Assembly: GCA_945862495.1 (NCBI GenBank)
Contig: CAMAYM010000010.1
Span: 1 to 43,196, forward strand
Length of the DNA: 43,196 nt
DNA from: Bordetella parapertussis
GTDB lineage: Bacteria; Pseudomonadota; Gammaproteobacteria; Burkholderiales; Burkholderiaceae_B
Reading direction: 5' to 3'
Below, one piece after another: positions 1 to 7,046 of this stretch; position 1 is the stretch's first letter; each line of letters starts with the position of its first letter. The notes beneath the pieces are model-generated. The model was given only the letters and a program-made list of their open reading frames with translations, was not told where the DNA came from and ran no database searches. The position numbers and the translations under genes were made by a program.

Positions 1-177
1 GGCTCACGAATCCTAGATGGTCAGTTTACTGCAGTGCAGCAATCGGTTGGTGTGCCCAAGGGACGTACGGAAGCAGCAAAGTGGCTGCAGGATTTCGTCC
101 AAGAGGCAAAGGCGTCCGGTTTCGTGGCGGAGTTGATCTCCAAGCACCAGGTCAGGGGGCTATCTGTTGCACCTTAG
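1..177 (+). CDS. ABC transporter substrate-binding protein, C-terminal fragment
   Basis: The reading frame is open from base 1 to a TAG at 175-177 and gives 58 residues, so the gene starts outside the window. The end reads like the C-terminus of family 3 periplasmic binding proteins for amino-acid-type ABC importers: a 'DGQFTAVQQSVGVPKGR' stretch, then a helix 'AAKWLQDFVQEAKASGFV' and a final 'GLSVAP'. In the family this part closes the second lobe of the ligand-binding fold. The ligand cannot be told from this fragment. No transporter subunits lie downstream, so any permease or ATPase genes would have to be upstream. Confidence 0.7.
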   Translation, partial: GSRILDGQFTAVQQSVGVPKGRTEAAKWLQDFVQEAKASGFVAELISKHQVRGLSVAP

Positions 178-264
178 TTATAGAACACTATAACTAATTA
201 GATAGAGACATAAGCGCTGAAATTGTATTTAATGAAAGCTTGCCGTTCACTGATGGAGAGCACG

Positions 265-591
265 ATGAGACAGACTAAAACCGTTGCGCATGAAACTTCT
301 GCGCAGGAAAAGTTACTCGAGGGAATGAAGTCTGCGTTGGATGAAGCAGAGAGTTTTCTCAAAGAGGCCGCTGCTGCAAGCGGGGACCAAGCAACCGAAC
401 TCAGAGCCAAAGCGGTCGAGTCTTTGCGAGCAACACGAGAGGCCCTTCATGACACCAAGTTATCTGTGGTCAACGAAGGCAAACGCGTCGCGCGCGAGGC
501 CGATGAGTACGTGCATGACAATCCCTGGCAGGCAATCGCAGCAGCCGGTGTGATTGGTCTCGTGGTTGGTTTATTGATTAGCCGACGTTAA
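265..591 (+). CDS. DUF883 family protein (YqjD/ElaB-like membrane-anchored protein)
   Basis: The protein has 108 residues. A charged, helical N-terminal region (about residues 8-80, rich in Glu, Lys and Ala) precedes one hydrophobic C-terminal segment ending in 'GLLISRR'. This is the layout of the YqjD/ElaB family, which in Escherichia coli anchors to the inner membrane by its C-terminus and has been linked to ribosome association in stationary phase. I chose the ATG at 265 because GGAG lies about six bases upstream. The frame also stays open to a TTG at 223 and ATGs at 232 and 253, which have poorer ribosome-binding contexts. It is the first gene of a trio with the next two, only 6 bases before the second. 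Confidence 0.82.
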   Translation: MRQTKTVAHETSAQEKLLEGMKSALDEAESFLKEAAAASGDQATELRAKAVESLRATREALHDTKLSVVNEGKRVAREADEYVHDNPWQAIAAAGVIGLVVGLLISRR

Positions 592-597
592 GCTGAC

Positions 598-1059
598 ATG
601 GGCGTTCGTGAAAACTTGAGTGTGGTGGCAAGCGACGTCGTTGCGATGCTGCGCACTCGCGTCGAACTCTTTAGTGCAGAAGTCGCCGAGCAAAAACACC
701 GACTTTTCACAATGGCTGCGATGTTGCTTGCGGCGGGATTGTTTCTGCTGCTTGCGATCGTGGTGGCATCGTTCTTAGTGATTGCTTTTTTTTGGGCGAC
801 TGAGTATCGTTATTGGGCCATTGGTCTGCTCTCGCTTGCCTATGCTGCCACTGGATTGATGTTGATTTGGACGGTATGTCGCCGGGCTAAAACCGAGCCT
901 GCCCCTTTTGCAGCTACGCTTGAAGAACTCCACCAAGACTTGGTGGTACTAGGTCAATTGCGCGAATCCTTTGTTGAGGGGGTGCGCGATCAAGGGACGC
1001 CTGCGGAGACTTCCACAGAGACTCCGTTAGACCATCGCAGACGGGGGCACCATGAGTGA
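598..1059 (+). CDS. Phage holin family protein (YqjE-like)
   Basis: This 153-residue protein has two strongly hydrophobic segments (about residues 40-67 and 74-98) flanked by an amphipathic N-terminus starting 'MGVRENLSVVASDVVAML' and a hydrophilic tail. This matches the YqjE / holin-X membrane family, whose members sit next to DUF883 genes in many proteobacteria. Despite the name there is no phage context here. The exact role is unknown; a membrane or stationary-phase stress role is inferred from the partner. It overlaps the next gene by 8 bases (start codon inside its end), so translation is probably coupled. Confidence 0.8.
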   Translation: MGVRENLSVVASDVVAMLRTRVELFSAEVAEQKHRLFTMAAMLLAAGLFLLLAIVVASFLVIAFFWATEYRYWAIGLLSLAYAATGLMLIWTVCRRAKTEPAPFAATLEELHQDLVVLGQLRESFVEGVRDQGTPAETSTETPLDHRRRGHHE

Positions 1060-1408
1060 GCGTCGCATAGTGTTACCTGCAAGACAAGCACGCATTGAGT
1101 ATCTGCATGCGCGCGCAGCCTATGAAAGGCAAGCCCTTTCTTTTCATACTGAGCAGCTTGGGCGCGAGCTCAGTCCAAAAAGATGGTTAGCGGGTTGGAT
1201 GCACCCTAATCCCTCTGACGGTGCTGGAGAGGGCAATGGTGTAGGTCATTTGCTCGGCAAGGGATTTACATTGGCGGCGCAGTACCCGTATCTGACTGCC
1301 GCCCTATCTTCTATGCTGTTGGGAAAGCGATGGCGCTGGGTCAAACTAGCAGGCATCGGTATTGGAATTTGGCGTGCATATGTAGGATCGAATACGCATC
1401 AGCCATAG
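1052..1408 (+). CDS. YqjK-like hypothetical protein
   Basis: This is a 118-residue basic protein. The N-terminal half is a charged helix, and the C-terminal half has a short hydrophobic run (about residues 75-108, including 'GIGIGIWRAYVG'). Sequence similarity to YqjK is weak by eye. The call rests on its position as third gene in the DUF883-YqjE-YqjK order and on its size. Its ATG lies inside the end of the upstream gene. It ends 18 bases before the convergent end of pqqE, and I see no clear terminator in that gap. Confidence 0.6.
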   Translation: MSERRIVLPARQARIEYLHARAAYERQALSFHTEQLGRELSPKRWLAGWMHPNPSDGAGEGNGVGHLLGKGFTLAAQYPYLTAALSSMLLGKRWRWVKLAGIGIGIWRAYVGSNTHQP

Positions 1409-1426
1409 TTTCCATCTCACACTACG

Positions 1427-2554
1427 CTATCCCGCGCATTGCTTTGAGTTGGCGTCCGTCCTGAAAATCAACGGGAACTCTTTTGATGCCTCATCTTTTG
1501 CCAAGGCAGCCGCGCTATCAATCGCAAGTTTCACGACATGATGATTAGGGGATTTGGAGCAAACAGGGTCTGTTGCAGCAGGATCGCCCGTCAATAAAAA
1601 TGCTTGGCAACGGCAGCCACCAAAATCTTTTTCTTTTTCCGAACAGGAGCGACAGGGCTCTTGCATCCAGCTGTCACCCCGAAAGAAATTAAATGCCTGG
1701 CTTTCATACCAAATTTCCCGGATGGAGTGCTCTTTTACATTTGGGATATCGAGGCCGGGTAACTCTCTCGCATTGTGACAAGGCAAGGCTGCGCCATCAG
1801 GCGCAATATCTAAAAAGATCGAGCCCCAGCCGTTCATGCAGGCTTTGGGACGCTCTTCAAAATAATCAGGGACCACAAAAAGTAGCTTGCACTGCTTACC
1901 AATTTTTTCGCGGTAAGCATTCACAGTCGCTTCAGCCGAGACGAGTTGCTCGCGTGTGGGCAAAAGCTGCTGACGATTTTTCATCGCCCAGCCGTAATAC
2001 TGTGTGTTTGCAAGCTCTAGGTACTCTGCCTCTAACTCAAGCGCCATGTCGATGATCTTATCGACGTGTGGAATGTTATGGCGATGGAGGACGACATTCA
2101 TCACCATTGGATAGTCATACTTTTTAATCAAGCCTGCAACTTTTTTCTTGAGCTCAAATGTTTTCGTGCTGCTCAGAAAATCGTTCATCTCCTGCGTGGA
2201 GTCTTGAAAGGAAAGTTGGATGTGATCGAGTCCGGCTTCCTTGAGTGAGGCGATTCTTTTTTCATTGAGTCCGACACCAGAAGTAATCAGGTTGGTATAA
2301 AAGCCAAGCTGTCGTGCCTCTGCGACTAAGATATCGAGGTCATCACGCAGCAAAGGCTCACCACCAGAAAATCCTAGCTGAGCGGCTCCGAGTGCACGGG
2401 CTTCTCGCATCACGCGAATCCACGCGTCTGTACTCAGCTCATTTTTAATACTGTCGTAGTTGACTGGGTTGTAGCAAAACACACAGTGCAAGGGGCAGCG
2501 ATATGTCAGCTCGGCGAGCAACCAAAAGGGTGGATTGATGGCAGGCGGAGTCAT
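1427..2554 (-). CDS. pqqE: PqqA peptide cyclase, radical SAM enzyme PqqE
   Basis: PqqE forms the carbon-carbon bond between the Glu and Tyr side chains of the PqqA peptide, the first committed step of pyrroloquinoline quinone synthesis. The 375-residue protein has the radical SAM cluster motif CPLHCVFC (Cys20, Cys24, Cys27), a GGEPLLRDD SAM-binding stretch, and a Cys-rich C-terminal SPASM region ('CMNGW', 'PCHNARELPG', 'CRSCSEKEKDFGGCRCQAF', 'DPVCSKSP') expected to hold auxiliary iron-sulfur clusters. The length is normal for the family. It is the last gene of pqqABCDE, 15 bases after pqqD. Related SPASM peptide-maturing enzymes exist, but the cluster makes PqqE clear. Confidence 0.97.
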   Translation of the reverse strand: MTPPAINPPFWLLAELTYRCPLHCVFCYNPVNYDSIKNELSTDAWIRVMREARALGAAQLGFSGGEPLLRDDLDILVAEARQLGFYTNLITSGVGLNEKRIASLKEAGLDHIQLSFQDSTQEMNDFLSSTKTFELKKKVAGLIKKYDYPMVMNVVLHRHNIPHVDKIIDMALELEAEYLELANTQYYGWAMKNRQQLLPTREQLVSAEATVNAYREKIGKQCKLLFVVPDYFEERPKACMNGWGSIFLDIAPDGAALPCHNARELPGLDIPNVKEHSIREIWYESQAFNFFRGDSWMQEPCRSCSEKEKDFGGCRCQAFLLTGDPAATDPVCSKSPNHHVVKLAIDSAAALAKDEASKEFPLIFRTDANSKQCAG

Positions 2555-2569
2555 CGCGTGTGGGTGATC

Positions 2570-2848
2570 CTATTGGATCCAGTCTTTTTCAAAGGCGGCG
2601 CGCAGCATGCCTTCGACGGGATCACGCAAATCTGCCTCACCAAAAGCTTGCTCGAGTTCGGAGATCAGTTGTGCAACCGTATGCTCTCCGTCACAGCGTT
2701 TCAGGATTTCGGCTGCGCTGAGATTGAGTTTGACCATGCCCTCGGGATAGAGGAGCACATACGCCTGTTGTGCCTCTTCCCACTGCAAGCGAAACAGTTT
2801 GTTTAGACGGGGGCGCTCAGGAAGTGGGGCAGCGTTGGCATCACTCAT
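2570..2848 (-). CDS. pqqD: PQQ biosynthesis peptide chaperone PqqD
   Basis: PqqD is the small winged-helix peptide-recognition (RRE) protein that binds PqqA and presents it to PqqE. The 92-residue product has typical landmarks: an N-terminal 'RPRLNKLFRLQWEEAQQAYVLL' strand region, then 'YPEGMVKLNLSAAEIL' and 'CDGEHTVAQLISELE', which are close to family consensus. Its start codon overlaps the stop of pqqC in an ATGA arrangement, which points to translational coupling. It is a separate gene here; in some bacteria PqqD is fused to PqqC. Confidence 0.95.
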   Translation of the reverse strand: MSDANAAPLPERPRLNKLFRLQWEEAQQAYVLLYPEGMVKLNLSAAEILKRCDGEHTVAQLISELEQAFGEADLRDPVEGMLRAAFEKDWIQ

Positions 2849-3558
2849 TTTGGATACGCCCGTTCAATGGCATCAAGCATGGACCACAAAATATCCAGCT
2901 TGAATTGCAGAATGTCGAGTGCGCGCTCTTGCTGCGCGCGAGTCGTGAAGTGATTGAGTGTGACCTCAAGTCCATGGTCGACATCACGCTGAGCGAGAGG
3001 GATACGCGAACGGAAATAATGCAACCCTGCGGGCTCGATCCACGGATAATGGGTAGGCCATGTTGCCAAGCGGTCTTTATGAATTTGGGGGGCAAACATT
3101 TCCGTCAACGAAGAACAGATGGCCTCTTGCCACGGCTGTTGGCGCGCAAAGTTAACATATGCATCGCACGCAAATTTTACCGCAGGCTCGACCTCTTTGA
3201 GCGACCAGAGTGTTTCGCGATCCAGGCCAACCGCCAATCCAAGACGTGTCCAAGCTTCGAGGCCACCACACTCCGTATCAGTCTTGTAATCGCCGAAACC
3301 ATCGTGATCCAAAATTCTGGAAATCCATCTGCGCCGCGTTTCGCGATCTTGGCAGTTGGACAGAACCGCAGCATCTTTGATGGGGATGATCCACTGGTAA
3401 TAAAAACGATTCAGGACCCAGCCGCGAATTTGTTCTTGAGAGCATTCACCGGCATTCATCTTGACATTGAAGGGGTGATGAATATGATAGCTCTGACCCT
3501 TTGCGCGGAGTTGAGCTTCAAACTCTTTACGTGTCCAAGCAGGTTTGGAAGTTGTCAT
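2845..3558 (-). CDS. pqqC: Pyrroloquinoline-quinone synthase PqqC
   Basis: PqqC is a cofactor-free oxidase that carries out the final ring closure and eight-electron oxidation to give PQQ. The 237-residue protein has the all-helical heme-oxygenase-like fold signature of the family: 'YHIHHPFNVKMNAGE' near residues 24-38, 'WVLNRFYYQWIIPIKDAAVLS' around 47-67, then 'RILDHDGF'. The His, Tyr and Arg residues of these stretches line the active site in characterised members. The length is close to normal. It starts 10 bases after pqqB and overlaps pqqD by 4 bases. Confidence 0.96.
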   Translation of the reverse strand: MTTSKPAWTRKEFEAQLRAKGQSYHIHHPFNVKMNAGECSQEQIRGWVLNRFYYQWIIPIKDAAVLSNCQDRETRRRWISRILDHDGFGDYKTDTECGGLEAWTRLGLAVGLDRETLWSLKEVEPAVKFACDAYVNFARQQPWQEAICSSLTEMFAPQIHKDRLATWPTHYPWIEPAGLHYFRSRIPLAQRDVDHGLEVTLNHFTTRAQQERALDILQFKLDILWSMLDAIERAYPK

Positions 3559-3568
3559 GATCTGATTT

Positions 3569-4486
3569 CTATATCTCTATGTGCATACCATCGTATGCAA
3601 CTTCGATGCCGAGCGCTTTGAGTTGTAGCGCTTGCGCGGAGTCTTCGCGAAGAATGGGATTGGTATTATTAATGTGAATCAGAATGCGTCGTTTGGTCGA
3701 ATAAGACGCTAAGGCTTCGATCATGCCTCCAGGACCCGATTGGGCAAGATGGCCCATATCAATTGCGCGCTTGGATGACAGGCCCATGCCGATCATTTCA
3801 TCATCGGTCCAAAACGTACCATCGACCAAGAGCACATCTGCATCCCGCATCGCTTGCTCGACTTGCGGCTCGATCATGCCGAGGCCAGGTGCATAAAAAG
3901 CCTTTTTTCCTGAGGCAAGATCGGTGATGAGTAAGCCGATGTTGTCCCCGGGATGAGGATCGTGGCGATGCGGCGAATAGGGCGGCGCCTTACTAGAAAG
4001 GGTAATGGACTTAAAAGAAATGCCGTTCAATGCGGGGATGCTGAAACCATCTTGGCCTGGACGAATCAAGCGTTGATCAACCGTGCAGTAATGAGAAAGC
4101 GTCTTGACGAGTGGAAGTCCCGTCGTCAGATCATCAAAGACCTGTTGGGTGGCGTAAAGGGGAAGCGGCGAGTTTCGTTCGCGTAACATCATCAGACCAG
4201 TGACATGGTCGACTTGTGCATCCATCAATACGACTGCAGCGATGCCACTGTCCCGCATTGATCTGGCGGGCTGTAAGACGGGTGTATTTTTTATTTGCGT
4301 CAGGACATCAGGCGATGCATTGATCAGCGCCCAGTCAGGTGAGCCATTGCCAACGATGATAGATGATTGGGTGCGCATCTGCGCGTTGATACTGCCTTGA
4401 CGCACGCCCGAACAATTTGGGCAGTTGCAATTCCATTGTGGAAATCCTCCGCCGGCAGCGGAGCCTAACACGCGTATTTGCATCAC
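3569..4486 (-). CDS. pqqB: PQQ biosynthesis protein PqqB
   Basis: PqqB has a metallo-beta-lactamase fold. In current models it hydroxylates the tyrosine-derived ring of the processed PqqA di-amino acid. The 305-residue protein begins with the diagnostic 'VLGSAAGGGFPQWNCNCPNC' segment and contains 'DAQVDHVTGLMMLRE', 'SPHRHDPHPGDNIGL' and 'LLVDGTFW', all typical of PqqB. It is the second gene of the cluster and is separated from pqqA by a hairpin that may lower its expression relative to pqqA. The length is normal. Confidence 0.96.
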   Translation of the reverse strand: MMQIRVLGSAAGGGFPQWNCNCPNCSGVRQGSINAQMRTQSSIIVGNGSPDWALINASPDVLTQIKNTPVLQPARSMRDSGIAAVVLMDAQVDHVTGLMMLRERNSPLPLYATQQVFDDLTTGLPLVKTLSHYCTVDQRLIRPGQDGFSIPALNGISFKSITLSSKAPPYSPHRHDPHPGDNIGLLITDLASGKKAFYAPGLGMIEPQVEQAMRDADVLLVDGTFWTDDEMIGMGLSSKRAIDMGHLAQSGPGGMIEALASYSTKRRILIHINNTNPILREDSAQALQLKALGIEVAYDGMHIEI

Positions 4487-4499
4487 AACTCAAAAGAAG

Positions 4500-4527
4500 A
4501 AAGGCCGGGACATCAGTCTCGGCCTTT
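4500..4527 (-). terminator. pqqA-pqqB intergenic hairpin (attenuator-like)
   Basis: The inverted repeat is AAGGCCG at 4501-4507 against CGGCCTT at 4520-4526. It extends inward through GAC/GTC around an ATCA loop, with one C-A mismatch in the minus-strand RNA. On the minus strand the hairpin is followed by a T-rich run (TTTCTTCTTTTG). It sits 10 bases after the pqqA stop and just before pqqB. A partial terminator here would let the short pqqA message be made in excess, as suits a consumed peptide substrate. Function is inferred from structure. Confidence 0.6.
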
Positions 4528-4536
4528 TGAAAACGA

Positions 4537-4611
4537 TTAGCGATTGGCGATGTACATTGTGATTTCAAAACCAAAACGCAGATCAATTGCTGATGGTGTT
4601 TCCCATTTCAT
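4537..4611 (-). CDS. pqqA: PQQ precursor peptide PqqA
   Basis: This short gene encodes 24 residues (MKWETPSAIDLRFGFE, then ITMYIANR). PqqA is the ribosomal peptide whose Glu and Tyr become the PQQ backbone. The conserved E-x-x-x-Y pair is Glu16 and Tyr20, in the usual 'FEITMY' context. A good ribosome-binding site (AGGAG, at 4617-4621) precedes the ATG. The gene lies immediately upstream of pqqB in the same direction. Length and sequence are typical, so the identification is firm despite its size. Confidence 0.96.
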   Translation of the reverse strand: MKWETPSAIDLRFGFEITMYIANR

Positions 4612-4651
4612 AGCGGTCTCCTAGAGTGTGGTTAAAGGATGGTATCGCAAC

Positions 4652-4664
4652 GCCATTGAATGGC
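4652..4664. promoter_or_regulatory. Palindrome in the pqqA / peptidase divergent promoter region
   Basis: GCCATT-G-AATGGC is a perfect 6-1-6 palindrome in the 116-base gap between divergent pqqA and the peptidase gene, about 40 bases upstream of the pqqA start codon. The flank toward the peptidase is AT-rich and could hold promoters for both directions. A repressor or activator site is possible, but I do not recognise the motif. Confidence 0.3.
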
Positions 4665-4727
4665 ATTAAGTACAAGTATATAGAATAAATCAGATTCATC
4701 TAGCAACTTTTTTAAAATGTAATCCAC

Positions 4728-5663
4728 ATGAAAACTAAGCTATTTGCTGAGTCACCCCCTTCCGCACAAGGGTGGTTAGAGGTCGGAAATGGGCATCAGC
4801 TCTTTTGGCAAACTAGTGGTAATCCCCAAGGAATACCTGTGGTGTGGTTGCACGGCGGCCCGGGCAGCTCGGCAAGCCCCCTGCATCGTCGGTTTTTTGA
4901 TCCCGCCCTGTTTTGGATCATTCAATATGACCAGCGCGGTTGTGGTCGAAGTCTTCCGGCTGGGGAGATTCGCCACAATGAGACAGTGGATTTAATCGCA
5001 GATATTGAGCGCTTACGCGAGTATTTTTCTCTAGAAACATGGAGCGTGGTGGGGGGCTCGTGGGGCGGGGCCTTGGCTTTGCTCTATGCGCAGGCGCATC
5101 CGGAGCGGATCACCAGGATGTTGTTACGCAGTCCCTTTTTATGTACCCAAGCTGAAATTGAAGATTTTATGGAGCACCCGCCCGAAGGGTGTCGTGCACG
5201 TTGGGAGGTGTTGCAATCCCAAGTGCCCCAACATTCTGGCGAGTCTATTCTCGCGTTTGGGTATCAGGTTTTTTGCCTTGAGCAGGACGTTCAACAGCAA
5301 GTGCAGCTTGCGCAAGCATGGATGGCCTACGAGGCGGCGATGAATGTTTATCCAGCCCCGGCACTCACGCTTGGTTTGACTGGCAACAACATGCTTATCG
5401 CACGTTACAGGATTCAGAGTCATTATCTGTGGCATCGATGCTTTGTAGGTCAAAATATCTTGGCGCAATGTCAACGGCTGTCCGAGATTTCACTCACGCT
5501 CGTGCATGGAGATATGGATGCGCTCTGCCCGTTTGAAAATAGTCTCGAGATTCAACGCGCGGTGCCTCAGACAAAGCTGGTCCGCGTCGCAGGCGGTGGT
5601 CACGATCTCACTGACCCTGGTATGTTGAGCGCAACGTTTCAAGAGCTTGCATGCTGGTCCTAG
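4728..5663 (+). CDS. pip: S33 family alpha/beta hydrolase, proline iminopeptidase-like
   Basis: The 311-residue protein is close to the length of bacterial proline iminopeptidases, which remove N-terminal proline from peptides. It carries the family marks in order: oxyanion-hole HGGPG at 42-46, 'QYDQRGCGRS' at 67-75, nucleophile motif GGSWGG with Ser111, acid Asp264 in 'HGDMDALCP', and His292 in 'GGGHD'. No signal peptide is evident, so it is probably cytoplasmic. It is divergent from pqqA by 116 bases, and the following gene is a PQQ enzyme. Other peptidases are known from pqq clusters, so a role in trimming PqqA or its products is possible but only inferred. Confidence 0.85.
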   Translation: MKTKLFAESPPSAQGWLEVGNGHQLFWQTSGNPQGIPVVWLHGGPGSSASPLHRRFFDPALFWIIQYDQRGCGRSLPAGEIRHNETVDLIADIERLREYFSLETWSVVGGSWGGALALLYAQAHPERITRMLLRSPFLCTQAEIEDFMEHPPEGCRARWEVLQSQVPQHSGESILAFGYQVFCLEQDVQQQVQLAQAWMAYEAAMNVYPAPALTLGLTGNNMLIARYRIQSHYLWHRCFVGQNILAQCQRLSEISLTLVHGDMDALCPFENSLEIQRAVPQTKLVRVAGGGHDLTDPGMLSATFQELACWS

Positions 5664-5699
5664 TGATTACCCTAATGAGACAAAGTGTCTTGCTTTCAC

Positions 5700-5745
5700 C
5701 TAGAAAAAATATGGATAAAAAATTTCTCTAAATATCCAATTCTAG
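5700..5745. promoter_or_regulatory. Nested inverted repeats upstream of the PQQ dehydrogenase
   Basis: Two inverted repeats are nested: outer CTAGAA (5700-5705) with TTCTAG (5740-5745), and inner TGGATA (5712-5717) with TATCCA (5733-5738). They lie in an AT-rich stretch 67-112 bases before the dehydrogenase start codon. They could be an operator or a leader structure. No known binding motif is recognised. Confidence 0.3.
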
Positions 5746-5811
5746 TAATATTGTTAGGTAGTTAAAAAACAAGATGAGCTTGTTCAAACATCAAACGTCA
5801 CGGAGACGACT

Positions 5812-7041
5812 GTGAAAAATTACTTACGCACAATTAGCGGCCTGGGCTTAGCCTTGGCATTTAGTATGTCTGCTCAAGCGCAGACTGCAGCACCGGCTGC
5901 GGCTCCTGCAGCTGCACCTCCACCCGCATGGAAACAAGGCATGCCCGAGTCGATGGCAAAGTCCACGCTTGCGCCTTTGCCTGGCAAGCTAGTGGCTACT
6001 AAAGCCGCCGATGTGCCGATTGATAGGATCAAACTGCCTCCTGGTTTTAAAGTTGAGGTTTGGGCTGACGGTATCCCAGGGGGCCGCGCCATCACAGAAG
6101 GTGAAAACGGCAAGTACTACGTTGGCACCCGTGCACTCGGTCGCATTTATGAAGTGACTGACAATGGCAAAGAGCGCACTTCACGCGTTGTGGTGGACAA
6201 GCTCAACCAGCCTACCGCTGCATACAAAGACGGTTCGCTCTATGTTGTGGCAGTTGATAAAGTTTTGCGTTTCGATGGCATCGCTAAAAATCCAAACGCG
6301 ACGCCTGTCGACTTGACTGCCAAGTTCAACTTCCCACCGATGCCTCACCATAACTGGAAGTATGTTTCTTTCGGTCCAGATGGCAAGATGTATGTTCCAT
6401 TTGGTGCGCCTTGCAACATCTGTGAGCTGCCAACACCTGAGTATGCTCAGATCCGTCGTTACAACGCAGACGGTTCCGGCATGGAAGTCTTGGCAACTGG
6501 TGTGCGTAACACCGTTGGTTTTGACTGGCATCCCGTGACTAAGGAACTTTGGTTTAGTAACCATGGTCGTGACTGGATGGGTGATGACACACCAAACGAT
6601 ACGATGCATCGCTTGAAGCTCAAGGCGAACTACGGATTTCCGGCATGTCATGAGGGCAATATTGCTGATCCTGACATCAAGAAAGCCAATGCCTGCGCGG
6701 GTGTTGAGCCGCCTGTTGCATTGATGGGACCTCACGCAGCTACCATGGGCGTCAAGTTTTACACAGGCGACATGTTCCCAGCTGAGTACAAAAATGTGCT
6801 GTTCAATGCACGTAAAGGCTCCTGGAACCGTACACAAAAGATCGGCTTTGATGTTGTGACTGTTCGCGCAGATGCTGATGGCAAAAACGCAAAAGTTGAA
6901 CCCTTTATGACTGGCTTTATGAATCCTGCGGATCAGTCATTCTGGGGTCGTCCAGCATACTTGCATCAGATGAAAGATGGCTCATTGTTGGTGTCTGACG
7001 AGCAAAATGGCGTCATTTACCGCGTGACATACCAGAAGTAA
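5812..7041 (+). CDS. Periplasmic PQQ-dependent sugar dehydrogenase (sorbosone dehydrogenase family)
   Basis: The 409-residue protein is predicted to oxidise a sugar or related alcohol/aldehyde in the periplasm with PQQ. A signal peptide covers about residues 1-23 (cleavage near 'SAQA'), followed by an Ala/Pro-rich linker to about residue 39. The beta-propeller shows hallmark stretches: 'PPGFKVEVWADGIPGGRA' (76-93), 'HHNWKYVSFGPDGKMYVPFG' (179-198) then 'APCNIC', 'GVRNTVGFDWHP' (230-241), 'NHGRDWMGDD' (250-259) and 'YGFPACH' (274-280). It is followed after 5 bases by a cytochrome c gene, the likely electron acceptor, and preceded by pqqABCDE. The actual substrate cannot be read from sequence. 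Codons look well adapted, suggesting strong expression. Confidence 0.9.
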   Translation: MKNYLRTISGLGLALAFSMSAQAQTAAPAAAPAAAPPPAWKQGMPESMAKSTLAPLPGKLVATKAADVPIDRIKLPPGFKVEVWADGIPGGRAITEGENGKYYVGTRALGRIYEVTDNGKERTSRVVVDKLNQPTAAYKDGSLYVVAVDKVLRFDGIAKNPNATPVDLTAKFNFPPMPHHNWKYVSFGPDGKMYVPFGAPCNICELPTPEYAQIRRYNADGSGMEVLATGVRNTVGFDWHPVTKELWFSNHGRDWMGDDTPNDTMHRLKLKANYGFPACHEGNIADPDIKKANACAGVEPPVALMGPHAATMGVKFYTGDMFPAEYKNVLFNARKGSWNRTQKIGFDVVTVRADADGKNAKVEPFMTGFMNPADQSFWGRPAYLHQMKDGSLLVSDEQNGVIYRVTYQK

Positions 7042-7046
7042 TTTTG

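Noticed and set aside
598..1059. A prophage signal from the holin-family name
   Set aside because: The YqjE-like protein belongs to a chromosomal stress operon and no other phage genes are present.
2770..3621. A 283-residue open frame on the plus strand opposite pqqC/pqqD
   Set aside because: It lies wholly antisense to clearly identified pqqC and pqqD and has no recognisable family features.
5678..5690. A small AGACA-AAG-TGTCT hairpin after the peptidase gene
   Set aside because: The stem is only five bases with a three-base loop and no U-run; too weak to call a terminator.
6181..6837. A 218-residue open frame on the minus strand
   Set aside because: It is antisense to the PQQ dehydrogenase, whose motifs are unmistakable. 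The reverse frame has random composition.
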